Assembly (NCBI GenBank): GCA_963799065.1
Contig: CAWCVJ010000001.1
Location: forward strand, 1,364,001 to 1,428,000
Direction of reading: 5' to 3'
Length of the DNA: 64,000 nucleotides
Origin: JAJPHW01 sp963799065
Lineage (GTDB): Bacteria > Acidobacteriota > Terriglobia > Terriglobales > Acidobacteriaceae
The translations under genes and the position numbers were made by a program. Positions 29,825 through 37,146 of this stretch are shown piece by piece (the first letter of the stretch is position 1; each line of letters begins with the position of its first letter). Under the pieces are notes generated by a model that saw only the letters and a program-made list of their open reading frames with translations, searched no databases and was not told the DNA's origin.

Positions 29825-30182
29825 TTGGCATGGGCGGTACTAGCGGGTAGGGCGCCACCGGCGGCGCAACAGGTGCAGCCGAGGCTAAGTCGATCTCGAC
29901 TTCAAAGCCACCTACCCATTTAGCGAAAATGTTGTAGAGAAACGCCCCAATCGCGCCCACGATAAACCCCATCACTCCATAAATTACCGGCATGAACAAA
30001 GCGAAAAACACGCCGAAGACTCCCGCGAACGGAGTCCTATCGTGCCCCGCCATCGATCCTGCCATCGATCCAATGAGTCCAAAGAGAAGAAAGAGTGGGG
30101 CGAATAGCAACCCGATACAAGCTTGAATCATCCCCAGAATTCTCGCCACCGAAAGTACTCCGACCGACTTAACAATATGCAT
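29817..30182 (-). CDS. Small membrane protein of unknown function
   Basis: 121 residues from ATG 30182, which has AAGGAG 8 nt upstream; the longer frame lacks a site. Two or three hydrophobic Gly-rich segments ('MIQACIGLLFAPLFLLFGLIG', 'VFGVFFALFMPVIYGVMGFIVGAIGAFLYN') and a Pro/Ala/Val tail are visible. I know similar acidobacterial/actinobacterial membrane proteins but no function. It sits between the COX3 gene and the DUF1572 gene on one strand. Confidence 0.7.
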   Translation of the reverse strand: MHIVKSVGVLSVARILGMIQACIGLLFAPLFLLFGLIGSMAGSMAGHDRTPFAGVFGVFFALFMPVIYGVMGFIVGAIGAFLYNIFAKWVGGFEVEIDLASAAPVAPPVAPYPLVPPMPNV

Positions 30183-30252
30183 GTCGCCGCTCCTTTTGAA
30201 CGTTCGCAGCATACTATCACCGACGGGCGGAATAGAGAATAGGATGCGGAAG

Positions 30253-31008
30253 CTAGCGGGCAAACCACATCAAGCCGAGGATATAAATCCAAAGAAGCAA
30301 CATCAAGTGCCAGTACCAGGCGGTCACATCCACCACAATTCGCCGCGACTCAATCGGCTTGCGCAGAACGGAAACCGTCGAAGCATAGAGCAGAACGATC
30401 ACGCCGCCAAGCAGATGCACTGCGTGGGTGCCAGTAAGCACATAAATAAAGGAGCTGCTGGCGCTGGTCGCGATGTAGAATCCACGCGCTGCCAGTTCGC
30501 GCCATGCCATCCATTGGCCTCCCAGAAAAGCTAGTCCAAGCGCAACGGCGGTTCCCAGCCACGGGAATGTCGGCTCCTTGCCCAAGGACACTCCCGGGAT
30601 CCGTCGCACCGGGGCCAAAGCGGCCTGCCAGGTGATCCGCCGTCGCGCCATCTCCGCCGCAAAGCTTCCCGCCAGCAAGAGCGCCGTGTTGAACAGTAGC
30701 AGTCCAGTCGGAAGATCGACCGGAACCCACTGCTTTACATACGTTCCCGTAGTCTTATCCAGCGAACTGTACGATTTGCGCAGCAGATAAATGATCGTGA
30801 GAACGATGAATACGGTGAGAATAGGCGCGACGGCGATCGCCAATCCCAGTCGCGCACGGCGCAGGCGCTGGCCGTAGTTGGGGAAGTTGTCGCTGTTTCC
30901 GCCCCCGCCGCCGCCAAGTGCAGAGGGCGGTTCGAATCCGCCGCCATTATCGCCCAGGCTCGGTGCGTCTAAGCGTTTCTCGGCGATCGTCGTGGAATCC
31001 GTGGGCAT
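30253..31008 (-). CDS. Cytochrome c oxidase subunit III-like protein
   Basis: 251 residues, with a Gly-rich N-terminus (about 22-40) and then about six or seven membrane helices including 'FIYVLTGTHAVHLLGGVIVL', with the conserved 'TGTHAVHL' helix, and 'VVDVTAWYWHLMLLLWIYIL', typical of heme-copper oxidase subunit III. It lies alone; no subunits I, II or IV are adjacent. It may serve an alternative or distant oxidase, or be a paralogue. It shares a strand with two downstream genes. Confidence 0.85.
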   Translation of the reverse strand: MPTDSTTIAEKRLDAPSLGDNGGGFEPPSALGGGGGGNSDNFPNYGQRLRRARLGLAIAVAPILTVFIVLTIIYLLRKSYSSLDKTTGTYVKQWVPVDLPTGLLLFNTALLLAGSFAAEMARRRITWQAALAPVRRIPGVSLGKEPTFPWLGTAVALGLAFLGGQWMAWRELAARGFYIATSASSSFIYVLTGTHAVHLLGGVIVLLYASTVSVLRKPIESRRIVVDVTAWYWHLMLLLWIYILGLMWFAR

Positions 31009-31143
31009 ACATTTAATTTTACGTCGGACAGCCTAGTAAAGTTACTCATTTGTCGCCCGTCGCCGTGGAAAACGGGGTATTTTTCCAAGGCGGAAAAGTT
31101 ATGTGCGCATTTTTCAGGGTGGGATGCGCGACTGGGGCTGAAA

Positions 31144-31899
31144 TCACTTTGATTCGAAAAATGCCTTGATTTCCGGCCAGAACTTCCGCACGACCCATTC
31201 GGTTCGCATGTGGCCGCCGGTTCGTAGCGACTTCAGCTTGACTCCGGTCTTGGCGGCGAACTCATCCACACTTGCGTAGGGCACATGCGGATCGTCTTTG
31301 GCATGAAACATCAACACTTTCTTCGGATTGATTTCCGCCGCGCGATGAGCAGGATTGTAGAACTTGCCGGCATACAACTTGCCCCAGTCTTTTTCCGCGA
31401 GACGATACGCGTTGCCAAATCCCTCCCGCAGATACGCGACGTAACTCGCATTCGAAGTTTCTTTTTTCTCCGATTCGCGCAGGATCGACCAATCCACCAC
31501 TGGACAATTCGCCACTACTTTCTTCACTCGCTCATCGAGCGAGCACAACAACGCTGCCGCGCCGCCGAAGCTTCCTCCGATGACGAAGACTTCATCTGGC
31601 TGGAGGGCGAAGCGTTCGCCGAAGGCGGCGTCGGCGAATCCTGCGGGTAGACACTCGATTACATCCAAGATGTCTTCGTGCGGAGATTTCTTTAGGAATT
31701 GGCCGCCGCTTTCCCACGCGCCGCGATATCTAGGATAGAAGACCCAATATCCTTTGGCCGCGAGCCATTTTACTAACGGCTGCTTGCGCGGAATCGAGGG
31801 CATTCCGTCACAGAGGATGATTGCTTTTTGCTTTTTGCTGGCGCGCGACGGAGGCAGAAACTCGGCCACGATCTCGTCTTTGAATCTGGTTCGGAACAT
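31144..31899 (-). CDS. Alpha/beta-hydrolase (dienelactone/prolyl-oligopeptidase-like)
   Basis: 251 residues from ATG 31899 ('MFRTRFKDEIVAEFLPPS'). A longer frame to 31941 would run through the terminator hairpin of the upstream gene, so the shorter start is preferred. The nucleophile elbow 'VIGGSFGGAAAL' (Gly-x-Ser-x-Gly), Asp in 'HAKDDPHVPYA' and a late His ('RTGGHMRTEW') form the catalytic triad. The substrate is unknown; it is probably cytoplasmic. Confidence 0.82.
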   Translation of the reverse strand: MFRTRFKDEIVAEFLPPSRASKKQKAIILCDGMPSIPRKQPLVKWLAAKGYWVFYPRYRGAWESGGQFLKKSPHEDILDVIECLPAGFADAAFGERFALQPDEVFVIGGSFGGAAALLCSLDERVKKVVANCPVVDWSILRESEKKETSNASYVAYLREGFGNAYRLAEKDWGKLYAGKFYNPAHRAAEINPKKVLMFHAKDDPHVPYASVDEFAAKTGVKLKSLRTGGHMRTEWVVRKFWPEIKAFFESK

Positions 31900-31916
31900 G
31901 TTCGGACTATAAAGAA

Positions 31917-31940
31917 AAGCCCGCTCTCTGGCGGGCTTCA
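31917..31940 (-). terminator. Rho-independent terminator after the arginine decarboxylase gene
   Basis: On the minus strand AAGCCCGC, loop CAGAGA, GCGGGCTT and then TTCTTT: an 8-bp GC-rich stem with a T tail, 20 nt after the pdaD-like stop. Confidence 0.85.
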
Positions 31941-31960
31941 TCGCATTCTATTCTCGCCAG

Positions 31961-32518
31961 CTAATCGAAAATCAGCACGGCCGCCGCGATCACTGTGGTC
32001 CAGAGGCCGCGCTTGTCGCCGACTGCGGACTGGGTTACGTTCGCCGTGCGCACGATTTTGTTGGAGATGCGGTAGATTTCTTTTTTCTCGTCCCAGGAGC
32101 GGTCGGGATCGAAGTCTACATTCAGCGTGGTGGCCAGCATTTCGGCGGCGAGCTCTTCGGCGTAATCGCCTGCGGCATCTTCTGATTCGCCGAAGGAATG
32201 ATGTTCGCTCAAATAACCGTAGGTGTTGCGATCGGCGGGGATCGCCACGCCGATACTTGATGCGAGCAGGCGATGCGGCTCGCGGGTCGAGTTTTCGGCG
32301 ACGACTGAAAAAACGACTTCGCCAGGCGAAAGATATTTCAAGCCTTGATTGCGGGCCAGCAGCTTGCACTGCGGCGGAAAGATGGATGACACGCGCACCA
32401 GATTTTGCGCGGCAATGCCGGCATCGCGCAGGGCAAGTTCGAACGACGTCAGGCGTTCACGATGCTTGCCGACCCCCTTAGTAAAGAAGATCTTTTTGGG
32501 GACCATGTTTTTGCCCAA
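31961..32518 (-). CDS. pdaD: Pyruvoyl-dependent arginine decarboxylase
   Basis: 185 residues. 'MVPKKIFFTKGVGKHRERLT', 'SFELALRDAGIAAQNLVRVSS' and 'IFPP' are the hallmarks of PdaD. The Ser44-Ser45 step in 'VSSIFPP' is the expected self-cleavage site that creates the pyruvoyl group. The enzyme turns arginine into agmatine for polyamine synthesis. No polyamine partner genes are adjacent. It ends at a clear terminator and is probably a single-gene unit. Confidence 0.9.
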   Translation of the reverse strand: MGKNMVPKKIFFTKGVGKHRERLTSFELALRDAGIAAQNLVRVSSIFPPQCKLLARNQGLKYLSPGEVVFSVVAENSTREPHRLLASSIGVAIPADRNTYGYLSEHHSFGESEDAAGDYAEELAAEMLATTLNVDFDPDRSWDEKKEIYRISNKIVRTANVTQSAVGDKRGLWTTVIAAAVLIFD

Positions 32519-32634
32519 TGCGCTATTCCTCCGGCTGATTTTTGATGAACAGCGCTTAATTTAACACAGGCAGTTGTGAAGCTGAGGTTAAAAGTGACCC
32601 ACGGCGTAGAAAACTTTCCGGGCGAAGAAATGCG

Positions 32635-33252
32635 TCAGTGAGCCTTGCGTCCCGCTGACGACTTTTTCTTTTTGGCGACTGGTTTCTTCGGCGCCTTCTT
32701 GGCTTTCTTTTTCATGCGGCGGGCGATTTCTTTTTTTGAATACATGCTGCCGCGGCATTTATCCGCGCCGCAGTGGCAGCGCGAGAAGTCGTCCAACTCG
32801 CCGTCGTAGAGGTTGTAGTCGTAGGTCAACTCTTCGTCCCGCTTGATGTCTCGAATCGCCGTGATCCAGACGCGTCCTTTGACTTCGTCGACTTCGCAGT
32901 TCGGCTCGCAGCAATGGTTGATGAAGGCGGCAATCGACGCGCCATCGATCACATGCTTGCCGTCGGCCAGGCCGAAGAGATAGGTGCGGGGCGACTTTTC
33001 GTATAGCTCGTCGGCGACTGGAATGGTCAGATGCGGACCGGTGTATTCGGCCACGACTGCGCCTTTCTTGAGCGGCTTGGTGGTATAGCATCCCAGCGAG
33101 TGAATGGACGAACTGCGCAGCACCAAATGCTCCGGCTGCGGCAGCGGGCCGTTGTGCTTGCCTTCGGAGTTTTTATTTTCAGCCCAGTCGGCGTAAAAGC
33201 GTTTGAGTTGACGACGAGCTTGCGGCGCGGGGGAAAAGGGTTTTGTCTTCAT
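32635..33252 (-). CDS. SET-domain protein with a lysine-rich tail
   Basis: 205 residues. Residues about 40-172 form a SET domain, with 'GCYTTKPLKKGAVVAEYTG', 'INHCCEPNCE' (112-120), 'ELTYDY' (141-146) and a post-SET 'CHCGADKCRG' zinc site. Such domains are protein-lysine methyltransferases. The last ~27 residues ('KKKAKKAPKKPVAKKKKSS') are Lys/Ala/Pro-rich, like histone-H1 tails, and may bind DNA or be a substrate. It is a standalone gene. Bacterial SET proteins are scattered and their targets are mostly unknown. Confidence 0.88.
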   Translation of the reverse strand: MKTKPFSPAPQARRQLKRFYADWAENKNSEGKHNGPLPQPEHLVLRSSSIHSLGCYTTKPLKKGAVVAEYTGPHLTIPVADELYEKSPRTYLFGLADGKHVIDGASIAAFINHCCEPNCEVDEVKGRVWITAIRDIKRDEELTYDYNLYDGELDDFSRCHCGADKCRGSMYSKKEIARRMKKKAKKAPKKPVAKKKKSSAGRKAH

Positions 33253-33329
33253 GCAGAAAAGTTATGGTGTGGAAATAGAGTATACGAGATTGGCCAAAGC
33301 ATGAAGTGAAGCGCGATAAGTTTGTGTGG

Positions 33330-33349
33330 GGCGGACACTCTTGTCCGCC
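33330..33349. repeat. REP-like palindrome (GCGGACA family)
   Basis: GGCGGACA CTCT TGTCCGCC, a member of the family also seen at 9674, 37959, 38236 and 38469; it lies between two genes. Confidence 0.75.
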
Positions 33350-33366
33350 GCCGTTGACGTTCTTAG

Positions 33367-33873
33367 TTAGTGAGCTGGTTGGCCTCGATTTTTGTCTCCC
33401 TCTTTGGCTTTGAGGTAGGCGGCGACTTTTTCGTCGTTCATTTCGCCGGCGGTGCGATCGAGCATCGAGATCAGACTTTCGTACTGATCTTTGGCGTTGT
33501 CCAGGGGATTGCTGTCGACCTGGTCGATGTCGGTGATGACTTCGCTGCGATTGTCGGCTTCGAATTTTGTGAGCTTGAGATTGGACGAGGCGATTTGCAG
33601 GGCGTAGAGCATGCGGCCGGCAGTTTTTCCGTCGATGCGGTTGGAGAGGATGCAGTTGGAAATCTGCATGATGGCGAACTGCACGGCGTTGGCGTCTTCG
33701 AGCGGCGGGATGTAGGGAATTTCGCCGGGGTAGAGTTTGTCGACGTGGTCCTGGTGCCACTTGCTGTGGAAGTAGCAGTGTTTGCTTTCTTTGAGCGCGG
33801 GGGAGCCGCACTGGATACCGTCGAGTTTGATCTGAATGCAGCGCTTACCTTTTTTGTAGCTTGGGTCGGGCAT
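33367..33873 (-). CDS. Conserved hypothetical protein with Cys/His cluster
   Basis: 168 residues. The N-terminal ~45 residues hold 'CIQIKLDGIQCGSPALKESKHCYFHSKWH', with Cys/His spacing that suggests a zinc knuckle. The rest is helical and acidic ('AGRMLYALQIASSNLKLTKFE'). I have an impression that this is a recurrent acidobacterial family ('IPPLEDANAVQ'). The function is unknown. G-rich tracts precede the start on its own strand. Confidence 0.65.
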   Translation of the reverse strand: MPDPSYKKGKRCIQIKLDGIQCGSPALKESKHCYFHSKWHQDHVDKLYPGEIPYIPPLEDANAVQFAIMQISNCILSNRIDGKTAGRMLYALQIASSNLKLTKFEADNRSEVITDIDQVDSNPLDNAKDQYESLISMLDRTAGEMNDEKVAAYLKAKEGDKNRGQPAH

Positions 33874-33890
33874 GGAAGGCTCCTACCGTA

Positions 33891-33904
33891 CCCCCCTACC
33901 CCCC
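33891..33904 (-). other. Two G6 tracts in the 5' region of the conserved hypothetical gene
   Basis: The plus strand reads CCCCCCTACCCCCC, so the minus-strand transcript would carry GGGGGGTAGGGGGG shortly before the start codon at 33873. This could form quadruplex-like structure or be a dispersed motif. Confidence 0.4.
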
Positions 33905-34341
33905 TGATCTATTGCAAAGAAGGAGATAGACGTGGTCGGGTTTATAAGGAATTGAAAACAAGGGAGTTAGAGTCAAAATCCGTGAAATAAAGGACTTAAC
34001 GAAAAACGGGGCGAAAACGGCGGGCGCGGGGACAGAAATTTCGGGGACGAACGACTTGGAGGGGAGAGACAACATTTTTTTTCCGGGAGAACTTGGGAAA
34101 CTTGCAACGGAAGGATGAATCTAGTGTGCGCTGAATAGGTGGAAATAGTCAAGAGAAAAGTGAAGAAAAAGCCAATAAAAATGCGGGTGCGAGTTCCATT
34201 TTGGGAATTGGGGGGTTTGACCAGTGTCATACCGCGTCGGGGCTGGTTCGATGTGCGGCCCTCCTATCCGCTAGAAAGAACTCGCTTTACACGAAACCCG
34301 ATGTCATATAAATTGTTGGGCTAGCGGAAAGGCGGACGAAA
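33905..34341. other. Intergenic region upstream of the ExbB-like operon
   Basis: About 440 bp with no supported gene. It should contain the promoter of the rightward operon that begins at 34342. No clear -35/-10 pair or operator was identified. Confidence 0.35.
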
Positions 34342-34872
34342 ATGTCGACCAATAAATGGGACAACGTCGAAGCGCTCGCACGTAGACAGCAGACTGCCCT
34401 TGCGACGAACGGGGATTCAAGCAAACCTCTTACTCCCATCAGCGAGCAGATCGAGGCTATAAGGGGACAGGAGCTGGACCTGATAGGGCGGTTCAAGCGA
34501 AACGCCATTGATCGCCGTGCGGCCCTTGAATCGCTCCGCTCCTTGCATGACGCCCAGCTTGCCGCTGCTAAGCACGCGCTTAAGCGGGCGGTCGACGTCG
34601 AGAAGGAGCGAGTAGATGCCGTAGCGAACAAATACATTTTTCAGATCACCGAGGACTATTTGCGGAACATGCGCGACCTGGGCCTCCAGAACTTCGAGTC
34701 TAGGATGGAAACGCTGATGCAGTTAAACACGACCATGGCTCGGCTCTTAGAGAAGGCGCAGGCGCAAGACGTTCCCCCGAGCGTCCGCGACGCAACCATT
34801 GAGAACATACAAAAGAAATATAAGGAATTCTCGGACCGGCTGATGGAAGAAGAAATCAAGTTGTCGAGATAA
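34342..34872 (+). CDS. Soluble coiled-coil protein, first gene of an unassigned operon
   Basis: 176 residues, almost entirely helical and charged, with heptad-like stretches ('RRAALESLRSLHDAQLAAA', 'KHALKRAVDVEKERVDAV'). There is no signal peptide or membrane segment. The ribosome site is AAAGG, 9 nt upstream. The next gene follows after 33 bp and is a membrane protein with a long helical tail. I do not recognise the family. Confidence 0.65.
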   Translation: MSTNKWDNVEALARRQQTALATNGDSSKPLTPISEQIEAIRGQELDLIGRFKRNAIDRRAALESLRSLHDAQLAAAKHALKRAVDVEKERVDAVANKYIFQITEDYLRNMRDLGLQNFESRMETLMQLNTTMARLLEKAQAQDVPPSVRDATIENIQKKYKEFSDRLMEEEIKLSR

Positions 34873-34905
34873 AGCCGCGGAAGAAATGGGGGGAACCGCG
34901 CCGCC

Positions 34906-35898
34906 GTGCACCTCAGAAAATACCTGGTAAATCTTACAAGCCGTCGCGCAGTCATCCTTTTTATAGCCTCGATGGCGCTCGGGGCGCTCCTCATCTGGGG
35001 AGACGTTGGGCTGCCTTGGACTCCGGCGATTGTTGTCGGTGCTTACGGCGCTCTGCTGTTGTACTGCGAGGTTTCGCTGTTGGTGCCCCACTCGGAGATG
35101 ACCAGCAACTCGCCGTATTTCTTGGGCTTTCTTTTCTTTCTTATTTCTCTTCTCCGTACCTTTTGGACTGTGTCTTCGTTATCGGACGATTTACAGCTCG
35201 GACAGATAGTGCACCAACTGGGAGGCGCGCTGCTGGCTACCGTTGTCGGCCTCCCGTTCAGGCAACTGCTCTTCGCCTACAGCCCTTCGCAGGCGGAGCA
35301 AGATATCTTTTTCAGAACCCTCGAAGAGGAGTTGCGCCGCAGCGCGACCGAGTTCAAGCGCTCTCAGGCAGAACTCGTGGAAATGATTCAGCAGTTTGTA
35401 CAGGCGAGGCGGGAGATGTTCTCCGACGAGGAGAAGGCATCGCGGCGCTACGTTAGGAGTTTGGAGAAGGCCCTCGGAATGTTCGACGAGGGGACCGCGA
35501 ATTACCCGGCTACGATCTCGGCGGCGCTTGCAAGTTGCTCCGCATCACTCCAGATACTCCAGGAAAAGAGTTCCGAGCTTGCGCAGGCTGCGCAGACAAT
35601 TTCGCCCGACAAGCTCCAGGACCTAGTCTCGCAATTTGCTTCTGTGCGAGATTCCAGCGCCCAGCTGACTTTGGGCCTCAGTGCTCTACAAAGTGGGCTC
35701 TTGCGGCTGGAGCAGATGGCTGCGGGCCTTGGCCCGAGCGTCGGCGCGCACCTTCGCAATGCTCAGTTGGAGTTCGATGAGGTGAGGGGACAGCTTAGGC
35801 AGAGAGTGAATGACATTCGGACGGACATTTCTGAGATTGACCAAGTTTTGACACATTTTGTTGCCTTGACGCAGGAACGAGTTGGGGCTTTAAGATGA
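34906..35898 (+). CDS. Four-TM protein with long helical tail, ExbB/MotA/ZorA-like by architecture
   Basis: 330 residues from GTG 34906 (GGGGGGAA upstream). Four membrane helices lie at about 14-31, 38-60, 70-88 and 101-125; the last reads 'GGALLATVVGLPFRQLLFAY', close in pattern to the third helix of ExbB/TolQ ('AL.ATA.GL..AIPA'). Residues ~128-330 are a long coiled coil. Four helices plus a long cytoplasmic helical tail is the layout of ZorA and other MotA/ExbB-type proton-channel rotors. It is followed by a one-TM protein in a 4-nt overlap, as expected for an ExbD/MotB partner. This is inference from architecture; sequence identity could not be tested. Confidence 0.6.
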   Translation: MHLRKYLVNLTSRRAVILFIASMALGALLIWGDVGLPWTPAIVVGAYGALLLYCEVSLLVPHSEMTSNSPYFLGFLFFLISLLRTFWTVSSLSDDLQLGQIVHQLGGALLATVVGLPFRQLLFAYSPSQAEQDIFFRTLEEELRRSATEFKRSQAELVEMIQQFVQARREMFSDEEKASRRYVRSLEKALGMFDEGTANYPATISAALASCSASLQILQEKSSELAQAAQTISPDKLQDLVSQFASVRDSSAQLTLGLSALQSGLLRLEQMAAGLGPSVGAHLRNAQLEFDEVRGQLRQRVNDIRTDISEIDQVLTHFVALTQERVGALR

Positions 35899-36401
35899 GT
35901 CGCACGGATATCGTCGGGCTAACGCTGGCAGAGATCGCCCTTGTCGTCCTCTTTTCTTTCGTCGCCATATTTATTCCGGCATATTCGCGACTCAGCAGAA
36001 AGCTGAGGGCGTACCACGCGCCGGACGTTGCGACTCTGCAATCCGCGCTCAAAACCGCCGCTGATGAGAATGAGAAGCTCAAAGCGGAGATCGAGAGTTC
36101 GAGGCGAAATCTTCGCTCTGCGGCCGTCCCCACATGCGCGGAGTTGAACAAAGCTGATTGGCTATTCACGGCGGTTATCCGGGGGCCAGACTCGTACGAG
36201 GCTGACGGCGTCGCCTATTCGCTCTCCGAGCTTCTACGGCGGTATTCTTCCGATCTTTCCGAGGCGAGCGAGGAGGGTTGCCGGCACCGAGTAAAGCTTT
36301 ATTACGGGAGGCAAGTTAACCTCGCCGACTACGACTACGCCCTCCGGAGGATCGAACAACATTTCTATGATCTGAAGCTCGGCGAGGAGCCTCAGGAATG
36401 A
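35895..36401 (+). CDS. One-TM protein with C-terminal alpha/beta domain, ExbD/MotB-like by architecture
   Basis: 168 residues. An N-terminal membrane helix (about 8-29, 'GLTLAEIALVVLFSFVAIF') carries an acidic residue, E13, at the place where ExbD/TolR/MotB have the proton-carrying Asp ('DVVLVLL'). A helical linker (about 45-75) and a small domain follow (about 85-160), with beta-alpha pattern 'HRVKLYYGRQVNLADYDYALRRIEQHF'. Its ATG overlaps the stop of the four-TM gene by 4 nt. It is a candidate stator-type partner of that protein. It lacks a clear OmpA peptidoglycan-binding motif, unlike MotB or ZorB. Confidence 0.58.
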   Translation: MSRTDIVGLTLAEIALVVLFSFVAIFIPAYSRLSRKLRAYHAPDVATLQSALKTAADENEKLKAEIESSRRNLRSAAVPTCAELNKADWLFTAVIRGPDSYEADGVAYSLSELLRRYSSDLSEASEEGCRHRVKLYYGRQVNLADYDYALRRIEQHFYDLKLGEEPQE

Positions 36402-36568
36402 TCCGGAAGCTTTGGGCTTGGCTCACGGGGCGAGCCGTTGGGCGTGCCGCGCAACCCGGGGCCGGGCCTCGGTCGAAGGCAAACTCACTTTTCGCTATTG
36501 CCGAAGATGCCGAGGCGGAGGTAAATGCTTTAGTCGATCGTTATCGGAGTTCAAGACATGCTGCCTGA
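36398..36568 (+). CDS. Very small protein in the ExbB-like operon
   Basis: 56 residues, 'MIRKLWAWLTGRAVGR..' followed by an acidic helix ('FAIAEDAEAEVNALVDRYRSS'). The ATG overlaps the TGA of the upstream gene (ATGA), and the next gene overlaps its end by 11 bp. No family is recognised. Overlaps on both sides favour real translation, but the size keeps confidence moderate. Confidence 0.5.
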   Translation: MIRKLWAWLTGRAVGRAAQPGAGPRSKANSLFAIAEDAEAEVNALVDRYRSSRHAA

Positions 36569-36908
36569 CCGCGGAAAACCGATTTTTAGAAAGTCCGATC
36601 GGGTAGTGGGTTTGACGGCAAGCTGCATACAGAGCGTAGTGCTGCTTCGCCATCGGCACGAGTTGTCACGCTCGGTCGCCATCGATCTCGCGAGAGTGCA
36701 CGATCTCCCCACGGCAGTCCGCAAATATGCCGAGCAACTTGAGGTATTGCGGGGCGCGCCCCGTGAGGTTAGGCACGAGCAGGCTGGTGTCGAAGCGGCA
36801 CTCACCCGCGGGTTCGATTCTCGGCGGGAGGTGGATCGCATCGTGGAAATTAGGCAGGGCTCGTTTCGAAACGTCGTCCAGGTTCGAGCCCGCAGGGGAA
36901 AAGCGTGA
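36558..36908 (+). CDS. Hypothetical protein in the ExbB-like operon
   Basis: 116 residues, basic and mostly helical ('LSRSVAIDLARVHDLPTAVRKYAEQL'), with CGGAG about 12 nt upstream of ATG 36558 and overlap with the upstream gene. No motif was recognised. A 208-codon frame on the opposite strand (36551-37177) competes, but operon direction and overlaps favour the plus strand. Confidence 0.5.
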   Translation: MLPDRGKPIFRKSDRVVGLTASCIQSVVLLRHRHELSRSVAIDLARVHDLPTAVRKYAEQLEVLRGAPREVRHEQAGVEAALTRGFDSRREVDRIVEIRQGSFRNVVQVRARRGKA

Positions 36909-36912
36909 TGTC

Positions 36913-37143
36913 TTGATTGCCCGGCTTCGCGAGCTTCGGCGGGATTGTGAGCAATGGACGAGGGAATATTCGCGTTTTGTCGACCGGATTGTCTCCCTTC
37001 ACTCCGAGGGGTCTCGCCGGCTGAGGTCACTGGGGTTAGGCCCAGAGTCAATGAAGCGGGCGGAGGGTGAACTTGAGCGCATTCTGCTCTCTGCGATGCG
37101 CAGGGCTGGCGAACAAGGTTCGCGAGGGGAGGCAGCTGCCTAA
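36913..37143 (+). CDS. Small helical protein in the ExbB-like operon
   Basis: 76 residues if TTG 36913 is used ('MIARLRELRRDCEQWTREYS...'), with GGGGA upstream and 4 nt after the previous stop. The frame is open further upstream (to 36727), but that part reads as a shadow of the preceding gene. It is charged and helical, with no family recognised. The stop is 3 nt before the HNH gene. Confidence 0.45.
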   Translation: MIARLRELRRDCEQWTREYSRFVDRIVSLHSEGSRRLRSLGLGPESMKRAEGELERILLSAMRRAGEQGSRGEAAA

Positions 37144-37146
37144 ACG

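Noticed and set aside
34906..36401. Naming the pair ZorA/ZorB
   Set aside because: The tail and channel-like layout fits, but there is no OmpA-type peptidoglycan-binding motif and no ZorC/D/E of known type; only an architectural resemblance is claimed.
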